Assembly (NCBI GenBank): GCA_030699345.1 | Contig: JAUYMX010000187.1 | Location: forward strand, 1 to 7,078 | DNA: 7,078 nt | Direction of reading: 5' to 3' | Source: Methylococcaceae bacterium | Lineage (GTDB): Bacteria > Pseudomonadota > Gammaproteobacteria > Methylococcales > Methylomonadaceae | In this document: positions 1 to 5,236 of the stretch, piece by piece | Layout: each line of letters opens with the position of its first letter | Numbering within the stretch: the stretch's first letter is position 1 | Program-made: the position numbers and the translations under genes | Notes under the pieces: generated by a model | Told to the model about the DNA's origin: nothing | Seen by the model: the letters and a program-made list of their open reading frames with translations, nothing else | The model's database searches: none

Positions 1-605
1 AGCCACCACGACAAAATATCAGCCATCAAAAAAGCATAAGGCATACCGACAGCAATACATTTAATTTTGGTAGTCGTCGTCTCGGCAAAACTAAAAATAA
101 CGCCGACAAACATAAAGATAAAACTGATGCCGAATAAATGAATATGGGAAACGCGAGTCAGTGACGCAAAAGTCGCGCCTTCATCTTGCTTGGCGTACTC
201 TTTTAATTTTTCATAGGTGGATAAATCAGGGATACCGGAAGCACTGGCGTTATGACACATTACACAACGTGTTTCGATGATTTTATCAATACCATCGTCT
301 TTATAGTCGTCTAGGTCTGCACCATCTCTAGCCCATTGCATAATCGCAAACCCCTCTTGTTCAGGGGCATTTTCTTTCATGGAACCGTTTAATTTTTGCT
401 CCAACACCGTACCTGAACGGTTGCCGTAATAGCTATACACAATATCATCAACTGATAGACCGAATTTGCCGTCGGCCATACCGTGAGTAAATAGAATTTG
501 AATCAATGCAAACAAATAACCTACGCCCACGGTGCAAAGGTAGCCGGTAAACAATACTTTAACCGGCGTATCGTGATCTTTTAACGGAGTGTATTTTGAG
601 GTCAT
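1..605 (-). CDS. Membrane-anchored c-type cytochrome-like protein (C-terminus beyond the window)
   Basis: An open frame starts at ATG 605-603 and stays open to the left edge, giving 201 complete codons without a stop. Visible in the protein: a hydrophobic segment at about residues 17-39, a polar stretch at about 40-152 holding one CxxCH haem c site (C114-V-M-C117-H118), then 'RVSHIHLFGI' (151-160) leading into a second hydrophobic segment (155-174) and the start of a third (from about 183). If the N-terminus is cytoplasmic, the CxxCH loop lies in the periplasm, where haem c is attached. H154 and H156 at the membrane edge could be further metal or haem ligands (inference). I know similar proteins of this layout from methanotrophs and ammonia oxidisers, but no firm function. 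It probably takes part in electron transfer. The Shine-Dalgarno is weak (GAGTGA at 612-617), and a TTATAT box on the minus strand at 628-633 could be a -10 element. It is divergent from the operon starting at 800. Confidence 0.85.
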   Translation of the reverse strand, partial: MTSKYTPLKDHDTPVKVLFTGYLCTVGVGYLFALIQILFTHGMADGKFGLSVDDIVYSYYGNRSGTVLEQKLNGSMKENAPEQEGFAIMQWARDGADLDDYKDDGIDKIIETRCVMCHNASASGIPDLSTYEKLKEYAKQDEGATFASLTRVSHIHLFGISFIFMFVGVIFSFAETTTTKIKCIAVGMPYAFLMADILSWW

Positions 606-646
606 AGCGTTCACTCAGGGTGATTGGATATAAGAAAATGGCTTAT

Positions 647-662
647 TGCCTAAGCCTAGGCA
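647..662. repeat. Short inverted repeat TGCCTA-AGCC-TAGGCA
   Basis: Perfect 6-bp arms (647-652 and 657-662) flank a 4-nt loop in the gap between the two divergent genes. Neither strand carries a strong T-run after it, so it is not a convincing intrinsic terminator. The arms share the TGCCTA/TAGGCA sequence with the hairpin at 3337-3355. It could be a protein-binding site or chance. Confidence 0.4.
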
Positions 663-790
663 GGCAGTTTACCATCAAACCCCCTCAACTTAACCTGATT
701 GCCTGTAGAGTCAAAGGTAAATACAGCGTTTACATTTAACGACAGATAGTTCGACAATGCCTGGTATTTGCGGCTCTCATAATTCCTCAT
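656..790 (-). CDS. Possible 44-residue hypothetical protein (doubtful)
   Basis: An ATG at 790 opens a 44-codon frame ending in TAG at 658-656, within the hairpin at 647-662. The product begins MRNYESRKYQ and ends VKLRGFDGKLPA. It has no membrane segment or cysteine, and I do not recognise it. In favour: its composition looks protein-like, and it lies in otherwise unexplained space about 50 bp before the cytochrome-like gene on the same strand. Against: no clear Shine-Dalgarno precedes ATG 790, and the frame would cover the likely promoter region of the plus-strand operon starting at 800. An upstream in-frame ATG at 883 would give 75 residues, but the extra part is antisense to the conserved start of the plus-strand gene, so the shorter form is preferred. 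It could be a gene remnant or chance. Confidence 0.2.
   Translation of the reverse strand: MRNYESRKYQALSNYLSLNVNAVFTFDSTGNQVKLRGFDGKLPA
729..758 (+). promoter_or_regulatory. Candidate sigma70 promoter for the operon at 800
   Basis: TTTACA (729-734, 5 of 6 matches to TTGACA) is followed after 18 nt by GACAAT (753-758, 4 of 6 matches to TATAAT). Transcription would start near 765, leaving a leader of about 35 nt before the GTG at 800. This rests on consensus matching only. Confidence 0.3.
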
Positions 791-799
791 TCGCTTATC

Positions 800-2029
800 G
801 TGCTCAATATCATTTGGATTGGTTTCTTTCTTACTGCCTTCATTATCGCCTTGTTCAAGCTCTTGGTACTGGGCGACAGCCATGTGTTTGCCGACATCAT
901 GGCGGCTTTGTTCAGCCAGTCCAAAGTGGCATTTGAAATTGCGCTGGGGCTCACCGGCGTATTGGCATTATGGTTAGGTATTATGCGCATCGGCGAACAA
1001 AGCGGTTTTATCCGCTTACTGACCCGCGCCCTCACCCCGCTGTTTAGTCGCTTGATGCCGGAAGTACCTAAAGATCACCCGGCGTTGGGCGCCATGATGA
1101 TGAATATCTCCGCCAATGCGCTGGGCCTGGACAATGCCGCAACGCCGATGGGCATTAAGGCGATGCAGGAATTACAAACACTCAATCCCACGCCGGAAAC
1201 TGCCAGCAATGCGCAAATTTTGTTTTTGGTGATCAACACATCCAGCGTCACGCTGTTTCCGGTGACCATTTTTACTTACCGTGCCCAGTTGGGTGCGGCC
1301 AATCCCACCGATGTGTTTATCCCGATCCTGATTGCCACCTACTGCTCGACGCTGGCAGGCTTATTTGCTGTTGCTGCGGTCCAAAAAATCAATTTGTTGG
1401 ACAAAGTCGTTTTGGCTTATCTGGGTGGGATCACCCTCATTGTTGGCGGCCTACTGAGCTATTTTTCCGGTTTGCCGCAACAGCAAATGCTTGAACAATC
1501 TGCCGCCGCCAGCAATATCATCCTGTTTTCATTGATCATTGCTTTTCTTATGGGCGCCATCAATAAAGGCATTAATGCTTACGAAGTGTTTATCGAAGGT
1601 GCAAAAGAAGGCTTTCATACTGCCGTCAAACTGATCCCGTACCTGGTCGCCATGCTGGTGGCTATTGCAGTATTTCGTGCCAGCGGTGCGTTAGACTTGT
1701 TGGCCGATGCGGCTCGTCATGCTGTGCAACGTTTAGGGGTTGACGACCGCTTTATCGATGCGCTACCCACGGCCTTAATCAAACCCTTTAGCGGCAGCGG
1801 TGCCCGAGCCATGATGATAGATACCATGACCACGCACGGCGCCGATTCATTTGCCGGTCGCCTGGTCTGTATTATCCAAGGCAGCACCGAAACCACCTTT
1901 TACGTATTGGCAGTTTACTTCGGTGCTGTCGGTATCAAGCGTATTCGTCATGCCGCTGCCTGTGGGATAATAGCCGACCTAGGCGGCATGATCGCTGCCG
2001 TTTTTATTACTTACGCCTTCTTTGGATAA
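800..2029 (+). CDS. SpmA/SpmB-type fused nucleoside-recognition (gate) domain membrane protein
   Basis: The 409-residue integral membrane protein joins two halves that are separate proteins, SpmA and SpmB, in spore-forming Firmicutes. The N-terminal half has the SpmA-like motif 'MNISANALGLDNAATPMG' (101-118) and 'INTSSVTLFPVTI' (145-157). The C-terminal half has SpmB-like 'EGAKEGFHTAVKLIPYLVAM' (266-285), 'IKPFSGSGARAMMID' (327-341) and 'IIQGSTETTFYVLAVYFGAV' (358-377). Each half corresponds to a nucleoside-recognition/Gate domain. Hydrophobic segments lie near 2-23, 45-62, 138-158, 172-192, 203-221, 238-255, 276-293, 360-378 and 388-407. The start is GTG, chosen because MLNIIWIGFF is the usual family start and there is no in-frame ATG between it and the upstream stop at 737-739. 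No clear Shine-Dalgarno is visible. The name comes from sporulation, but a gammaproteobacterium does not sporulate, so the role here is probably inner-membrane transport with an unknown substrate. The stop abuts the mtaB start. Confidence 0.92.
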   Translation: MLNIIWIGFFLTAFIIALFKLLVLGDSHVFADIMAALFSQSKVAFEIALGLTGVLALWLGIMRIGEQSGFIRLLTRALTPLFSRLMPEVPKDHPALGAMMMNISANALGLDNAATPMGIKAMQELQTLNPTPETASNAQILFLVINTSSVTLFPVTIFTYRAQLGAANPTDVFIPILIATYCSTLAGLFAVAAVQKINLLDKVVLAYLGGITLIVGGLLSYFSGLPQQQMLEQSAAASNIILFSLIIAFLMGAINKGINAYEVFIEGAKEGFHTAVKLIPYLVAMLVAIAVFRASGALDLLADAARHAVQRLGVDDRFIDALPTALIKPFSGSGARAMMIDTMTTHGADSFAGRLVCIIQGSTETTFYVLAVYFGAVGIKRIRHAAACGIIADLGGMIAAVFITYAFFG

Positions 2030-3319
2030 ATGCAAATACACCTTAAAACACTGGGCTGCCGCCTGAATGAAGCGGAACTGGAAACCTGGGCGCAAGCCTT
2101 TCAAAAACAAGGCCACCAAATTACCCGGCACGCTGAAAACGCCCATGTAGTCGTTATCAATTCCTGTGCCGTCACCCAGGATGCCGCCAGAAAATCCCGC
2201 CAGATGATACGTCGCATCCACCGCGACAATCCCCAAGCCAACCTGGTCGTCAGCGGCTGTTATGCCACCCTTAACCAAGACGAAGCCGCGTCTTTACTGG
2301 GCGTTGATTTAGTGGTCAGCAATAAAGACAAAGACCAATTGGTCGAAACCACCTTAAGCCAATTAAACATGTCGACCATGCCCGCCATGTCGACCGAACC
2401 GGCGGAAATTTCCTTATTTACCCGTGGCAGACAACGTGCATTTGTAAAAGTCCAGGACGGTTGCCGCTATCGCTGCACCTTTTGCATCGTCACCGTCGCG
2501 CGCGGCGAAGAATCCAGCCGTCCGGTGCAAACCGTAATCGATGAAATAAACGAACTGCACAACCAAGGCATCAACGAAGTCATCCTGACCGGTGTGCATT
2601 TGGGCGGCTATGGCAGCGACTTGGACAACACCCTGTCGGATTTAATCAAAGCCATCCTTGCCCACACCGATATTCCAAGACTGAGACTGGGCTCGCTTGA
2701 ACCTTGGGAACTACCTGCCGACTTTTTTGAATTATTCGACAACCCGCGCTTGATGCCGCACTTACACCTACCGCTGCAAAGCGGCTCGGATACAGTGTTA
2801 CGGCGCATGGCACGACGTTGTAAAACCGAAGAATTTGCCGCCATCGTCAGCCAATTAAGACAGCAGATTCCACACTTTAATATCACCACCGACATTATTG
2901 TCGGCTTTCCCGGCGAAACCGAACAGGAGTGGCAAGACAGTTTTGACTTCATCAAACAAACCGGCTTTGGTCATATCCATATCTTCACCTACTCGCGCCG
3001 CGAAGGCACCAAAGCCGCCGGTTTGCCCGACCAAATTCCGGAAGCGATTAAAAAACAACGCAGCCAACAACTGCATGAACTCGCCAACGAGATGAAACGG
3101 CAGTTTAACCAAGCCAACCTAGGCCAGACTTTTCCTGTACTTTGGGAAGGCTACAGCGAGCCATTGCCCAACAATCAGCACCGGGTGTTCGGTTACACCC
3201 CCAATTATCTACGCGTTGCCAACATCATCCCTGACACCGAATCGGTTGAGAATAAAACCTTACTCACCACACTAAAAGTTAGCGATGCCAACTTTGTGTT
3301 AGGTGAGTTTGTCGGTTAA
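2030..3319 (+). CDS. mtaB: tRNA t6A37 methylthiotransferase MtaB (radical SAM)
   Basis: The 429-residue protein belongs to the MiaB/RimO/MtaB methylthiotransferase family. The N-terminal domain supplies three cysteines for the auxiliary 4Fe-4S cluster: C10 in 'KTLGCRLN', C46 in 'NSCAVT' and C77 in 'SGCYA'. The radical-SAM CxxxCxxC motif is C145-C149-C152 ('CRYRCTFC'). Further family landmarks are 'ILTGVHLGGYG' (185-195), 'HLHLPLQSGSD' (244-254) and 'TDIIVGFPGETE' (287-298), followed by a C-terminal TRAM-like region from about 363. 'KTLGCRLNEAE' together with 'HLGGYG' points to the MtaB (YqeV) branch rather than MiaB or RimO. MtaB adds a methylthio group to t6A at position 37 of ANN-decoding tRNAs, giving ms2t6A. 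The ATG directly follows the TAA of the preceding gene (TAAATG) with only a weak GGA upstream, suggesting translational coupling. Oddity: the linker at residues 114-122 (MSTMPAMST) comes from a 9-bp tandem repeat. Confidence 0.93.
   Translation: MQIHLKTLGCRLNEAELETWAQAFQKQGHQITRHAENAHVVVINSCAVTQDAARKSRQMIRRIHRDNPQANLVVSGCYATLNQDEAASLLGVDLVVSNKDKDQLVETTLSQLNMSTMPAMSTEPAEISLFTRGRQRAFVKVQDGCRYRCTFCIVTVARGEESSRPVQTVIDEINELHNQGINEVILTGVHLGGYGSDLDNTLSDLIKAILAHTDIPRLRLGSLEPWELPADFFELFDNPRLMPHLHLPLQSGSDTVLRRMARRCKTEEFAAIVSQLRQQIPHFNITTDIIVGFPGETEQEWQDSFDFIKQTGFGHIHIFTYSRREGTKAAGLPDQIPEAIKKQRSQQLHELANEMKRQFNQANLGQTFPVLWEGYSEPLPNNQHRVFGYTPNYLRVANIIPDTESVENKTLLTTLKVSDANFVLGEFVG
2369..2395 (+). repeat. 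Three 9-bp tandem units inside mtaB
   Basis: Units ATGTCGACC, ATGCCCGCC and ATGTCGACC run in frame and encode MST-MPA-MST. The outer two are identical and the middle one differs at three positions. They sit in the linker between the N-terminal cluster domain and the radical-SAM domain, where length change should be tolerated. Confidence 0.7.
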
Positions 3320-3336
3320 CAATTGCAGAATCGGGT

Positions 3337-3355
3337 TGCCTACCAACAGTAGGCA
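3337..3355. other. Hairpin in the convergent gap between mtaB and rpiA
   Basis: TGCCTAC (3337-3343) and GTAGGCA (3349-3355) are perfect 7-bp arms around the loop CAACA, 17 bp past the mtaB stop. Its place between convergent genes suggests transcription termination or 3'-end protection, but no T-run follows on either strand, so it is not a standard intrinsic terminator. No other terminator is visible in the 133-bp gap. Confidence 0.4.
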
Positions 3356-3452
3356 CTTCGCCTAATGCTCCTAATGTGAGTAGCAAGCCGACATGCACTG
3401 CAGCATTAACCGCACAAATGATCACAATAAACTGATACGGTAAAATGGCGTT

Positions 3453-4133
3453 CTAACTACGCCACTGCTCTTGCACCAGCCCCTGTTCCGCACAAAATAC
3501 CGCACTGGTCAGTCCGTAAAATATGCCGTGTTCGACAATGCCTGGGATTGCATTCAGGCGGTCATTTAATGATTGATGATCCAGGTTCCCATCAAAAATC
3601 ACATCCAGCACCAAACTGCCATGCGAAGTAACCACCAACCCGTCTTTACTGGCATTGGCGCGCAGATTAGCTTGCCCACCAAGCTTGGTAATGCTGCGTT
3701 GTACCAGTTGCCAGGCAAACGGCATCACTTCTATGGGTATCGGAAAATTTTCGCCAATGCGGCTAACGCGCTTGCTGGCGTCGATGAGTACCAGAAATTT
3801 ATCACTGGCATTGGCCAATAATTTCTCCCGCACCAAATCTGCGCCCCGCCCTTTTAATAATGTCAGATCAGTAGTCACCTCATCGGCGCCATCAACATAA
3901 AGATCCAGGTGATCGATATGCTCCAGCGCCAACATCGGCAAACCTAACTGCTGCGCCTTAATCGTACTAACCACCGAACTGGCTACCACTTGGACATTTA
4001 AACCCTCATCAACGCGCCGCTTGGCGATAGCTTCAATAAAATAATTAGCAGTAGACCCCGTCCCCAAACCAACGACCATACCGTCATCCACCAGCCGTGC
4101 TGCATGCTCGGCAACAAGTTGTTTGTCATTCAT
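3453..4133 (-). CDS. rpiA: Ribose-5-phosphate isomerase A
   Basis: The 226-residue cytosolic enzyme interconverts ribose 5-phosphate and ribulose 5-phosphate in the non-oxidative pentose phosphate pathway. In an organism using the ribulose monophosphate cycle it would also help regenerate the formaldehyde acceptor. Visible motifs are the phosphate-binding loop 'GLGTGSTA' (22-29), 'DGADEV' (81-86) and 'LKGRGADLVREK' (93-104). The catalytic residues known from E. coli RpiA (D81, D84, K94, E103) are all present at the same numbers. R96 replaces the E. coli glycine, giving the KGRG form that I also recall from plant-type RpiA, so it is a known variant and not a defect. The C-terminal 'AIPGIVEHGIFYG' is also typical. 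ATG 4133 is supported by AGGAA (4140-4144) six bases upstream. The gene stands alone: mtaB converges from the left, and a repeat-bearing gap of 217 bp separates it from the kinase module upstream. Confidence 0.96.
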   Translation of the reverse strand: MNDKQLVAEHAARLVDDGMVVGLGTGSTANYFIEAIAKRRVDEGLNVQVVASSVVSTIKAQQLGLPMLALEHIDHLDLYVDGADEVTTDLTLLKGRGADLVREKLLANASDKFLVLIDASKRVSRIGENFPIPIEVMPFAWQLVQRSITKLGGQANLRANASKDGLVVTSHGSLVLDVIFDGNLDHQSLNDRLNAIPGIVEHGIFYGLTSAVFCAEQGLVQEQWRS

Positions 4134-4207
4134 GGGTAGTTCCTGGGATTCTAAAATGTGAAATTGAGAAGAGATTACAACACGAATTTATTTAATTACT
4201 TTGAGCC

Positions 4208-4277
4208 GTAGGGTACGCATTGCGTACCTTCTTTAGCTTTGGAATGATTCAAAATTGGTACGCGATGTGTACCCTAC
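4208..4277. repeat. 70-bp inverted repeat with palindromic arms (dispersed REP/MITE-like type)
   Basis: Arm 1 (4208-4228, starting GTAGGGTACGCAT) and arm 2 (4257-4277, ending TGTGTACCCTAC) are 21 nt each, complementary except at two positions, with 28 nt between them. In plus-strand RNA both exceptions are G-U pairs (4217 with 4268, 4221 with 4264), so a full 21-bp stem can form. Arm 1 also contains a perfect palindrome on its own, GGTACGCA-T-TGCGTACC (4212-4228). Arm 2 holds a near-palindrome (4257-4273) with two G-U pairs. No transposase is present. The form suggests a non-autonomous dispersed element or REP-like repeat. It fills most of the gap between rpiA and the kinase module, so it may also end transcripts reading towards rpiA. 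A smaller palindrome, TTTACC-G-GGTAAA, lies next to it at 4284-4296. Confidence 0.75.
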
Positions 4278-4350
4278 TCGGCTTTTACCGGGTAAATAGT
4301 TTGAAAATGCAGGTGGCTATTTTGCATCTCTTACAAAAAACATTATTACT

Positions 4351-4551
4351 TTAATCCTGAGAAGGTTCACGCAAGGTTGCTAACTGCACGGGTGCGTCTT
4401 CGCCGACGGCTATAGCTGTGCCCCCAGACCAAAGCACCGCGTATTGCCCCAGTCGCCGCTTACGCTCTAAGGTGTTTGCAACAGCTTGACGCAGACAGTC
4501 GAGCATAGCCTGTGTTTCCGGGCTTGGAGTTAGGGATGATTGATCACTCAT
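4351..4551 (-). CDS. Small partner protein of the zeta-like kinase (putative antitoxin)
   Basis: The 66-residue soluble protein has three visible parts: a polar, probably disordered N-terminus (1-11), a likely helix (12-34) rich in R and K at its end ('LERKRRLGQYAVLW', 28-41), and a short strand-like segment containing 'GGTAIAVGEDAP' (43-54). It has no cysteine pair, DNA-binding motif that I recognise, or membrane segment. I recall proteins with the 'RKRRLGQYAVxW ... G.DAP' pattern encoded next to zeta-like P-loop kinases in other proteobacteria, but not an experimentally defined role. Its ATG overlaps the kinase stop as ATGA (4548-4551), and AAGAGG (4559-4564) lies seven bases upstream, so the two should be translated together. 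The pairing suggests an antitoxin or regulatory subunit. It does not look like the three-helix epsilon antitoxin. Gene confidence is high and role confidence is low. Confidence 0.8.
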   Translation of the reverse strand: MSDQSSLTPSPETQAMLDCLRQAVANTLERKRRLGQYAVLWSGGTAIAVGEDAPVQLATLREPSQD

Positions 4552-5120
4552 GACTGAGCCTCTTGTTGTAAAAATTGAAAGAATTCGTGATTAAACACTA
4601 ACCGCTGCTCAGCGTTTTGCTGGAATACCAGTTCAGGTACTCTATCTTTGTTCAAGAAACAGAATGTCTGATCGGCAAGAGGGGAAAACAGATGGAATAG
4701 ATTGTATAGGCTGCGAGGAAAGCGTCGAGCAATATCGGCTGCGGGAATATCATGTCCTCCGTGCACGACTCGTTCCGCCACGCGTAAACGTGACATTTCC
4801 GCATTGGGCAAAGCCAGGTAGATCAACTCTACCTGCCATCCACCGGCTTGCAATCGACGTATCAGCTTAAGGTAGCTTCGTCCGGCGAGTGTGGTTTCAA
4901 AAGCAAAATCTTGCCCGGCAGCAATGTGCTCTTCGATCTCATTCAAAAACAAACGGCTGGCGGCCAGCAATTGCTGCTCAGGCGCTAATGGTGACAATCC
5001 AGCTGCAATCAGGTCCGCATTGATAAAATGACGACAAAGGGCGACCTTAGGTAGGTATTCCAATGCAAAAGTGGTTTTACCTGCACCGTTAGGTCCAGCG
5101 ATTATCCAGCAGGTTGGCAT
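4548..5120 (-). CDS. Zeta-toxin-like P-loop kinase (COG4185-type)
   Basis: The 190-residue cytosolic P-loop protein is the usual size for small zeta-like kinases. Visible in order are Walker A 'GPNGAGKTT' (9-17), 'FINADLIAAGLSP' (32-44) in the place where zeta toxins carry their catalytic aspartate (D36 here), and 'FAFETTLAGRSYL' (72-84), the family's FET motif. After that come a strand 'VELIYLAL' (97-104) and 'RVAERVVHGGHDIPAADIARRF' (113-134), whose R117, R132 and R133 are candidates for ATP-lid residues. Classical zeta toxins phosphorylate UDP-N-acetylglucosamine and block cell-wall synthesis. The substrate of this shorter branch is not known to me and could be different. ATG 5120 is preceded by GGAG (5129-5132) at eight bases. 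The gene leads a two-gene operon with the 66-residue protein, so the likely toxin is encoded before the likely antitoxin. All motifs are intact, so it appears functional. Confidence 0.9.
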   Translation of the reverse strand: MPTCWIIAGPNGAGKTTFALEYLPKVALCRHFINADLIAAGLSPLAPEQQLLAASRLFLNEIEEHIAAGQDFAFETTLAGRSYLKLIRRLQAGGWQVELIYLALPNAEMSRLRVAERVVHGGHDIPAADIARRFPRSLYNLFHLFSPLADQTFCFLNKDRVPELVFQQNAEQRLVFNHEFFQFLQQEAQS

Positions 5121-5236
5121 CAGATTATCTCCATTTGTATCATTTCCAGTTGATTAGGTTAACAGGCTTTTTTGCCTACCGATTCCAACTCCAAAAGTAT
5201 CGAGCATGCTTGGTTGGGCAGAAAAACTCTCGCGAC

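Noticed and set aside
787..1269. Minus-strand open frames of 82 and 64 codons
   Set aside because: Both lie antisense to the conserved N-terminal half of the SpmA/SpmB protein and show no domain or Shine-Dalgarno.
3453..4133. R96 in RpiA as a damaged active site
   Set aside because: All four catalytic residues are kept, and the KGRG form is, from memory, normal in plant-type RpiA.
4134..4207. rpiA promoter
   Set aside because: The minus strand has TTGTAA and a TAGAAT-like box before the Shine-Dalgarno, but the spacing (about 21 nt) is poor, so no promoter is called.
4284..4296. Palindrome TTTACC-G-GGTAAA as an operator
   Set aside because: It is a perfect 6-bp palindrome, but no regulator gene is nearby and it resembles no site I can name. 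It is noted only as a neighbour of the large repeat.
5164..5177. AGGC-TTTTTT-GCCT as an intrinsic terminator after ygiQ
   Set aside because: The stem is only 4 bp, and the T-run is the loop, not a tail following the stem. In the ygiQ direction the loop reads as A6.
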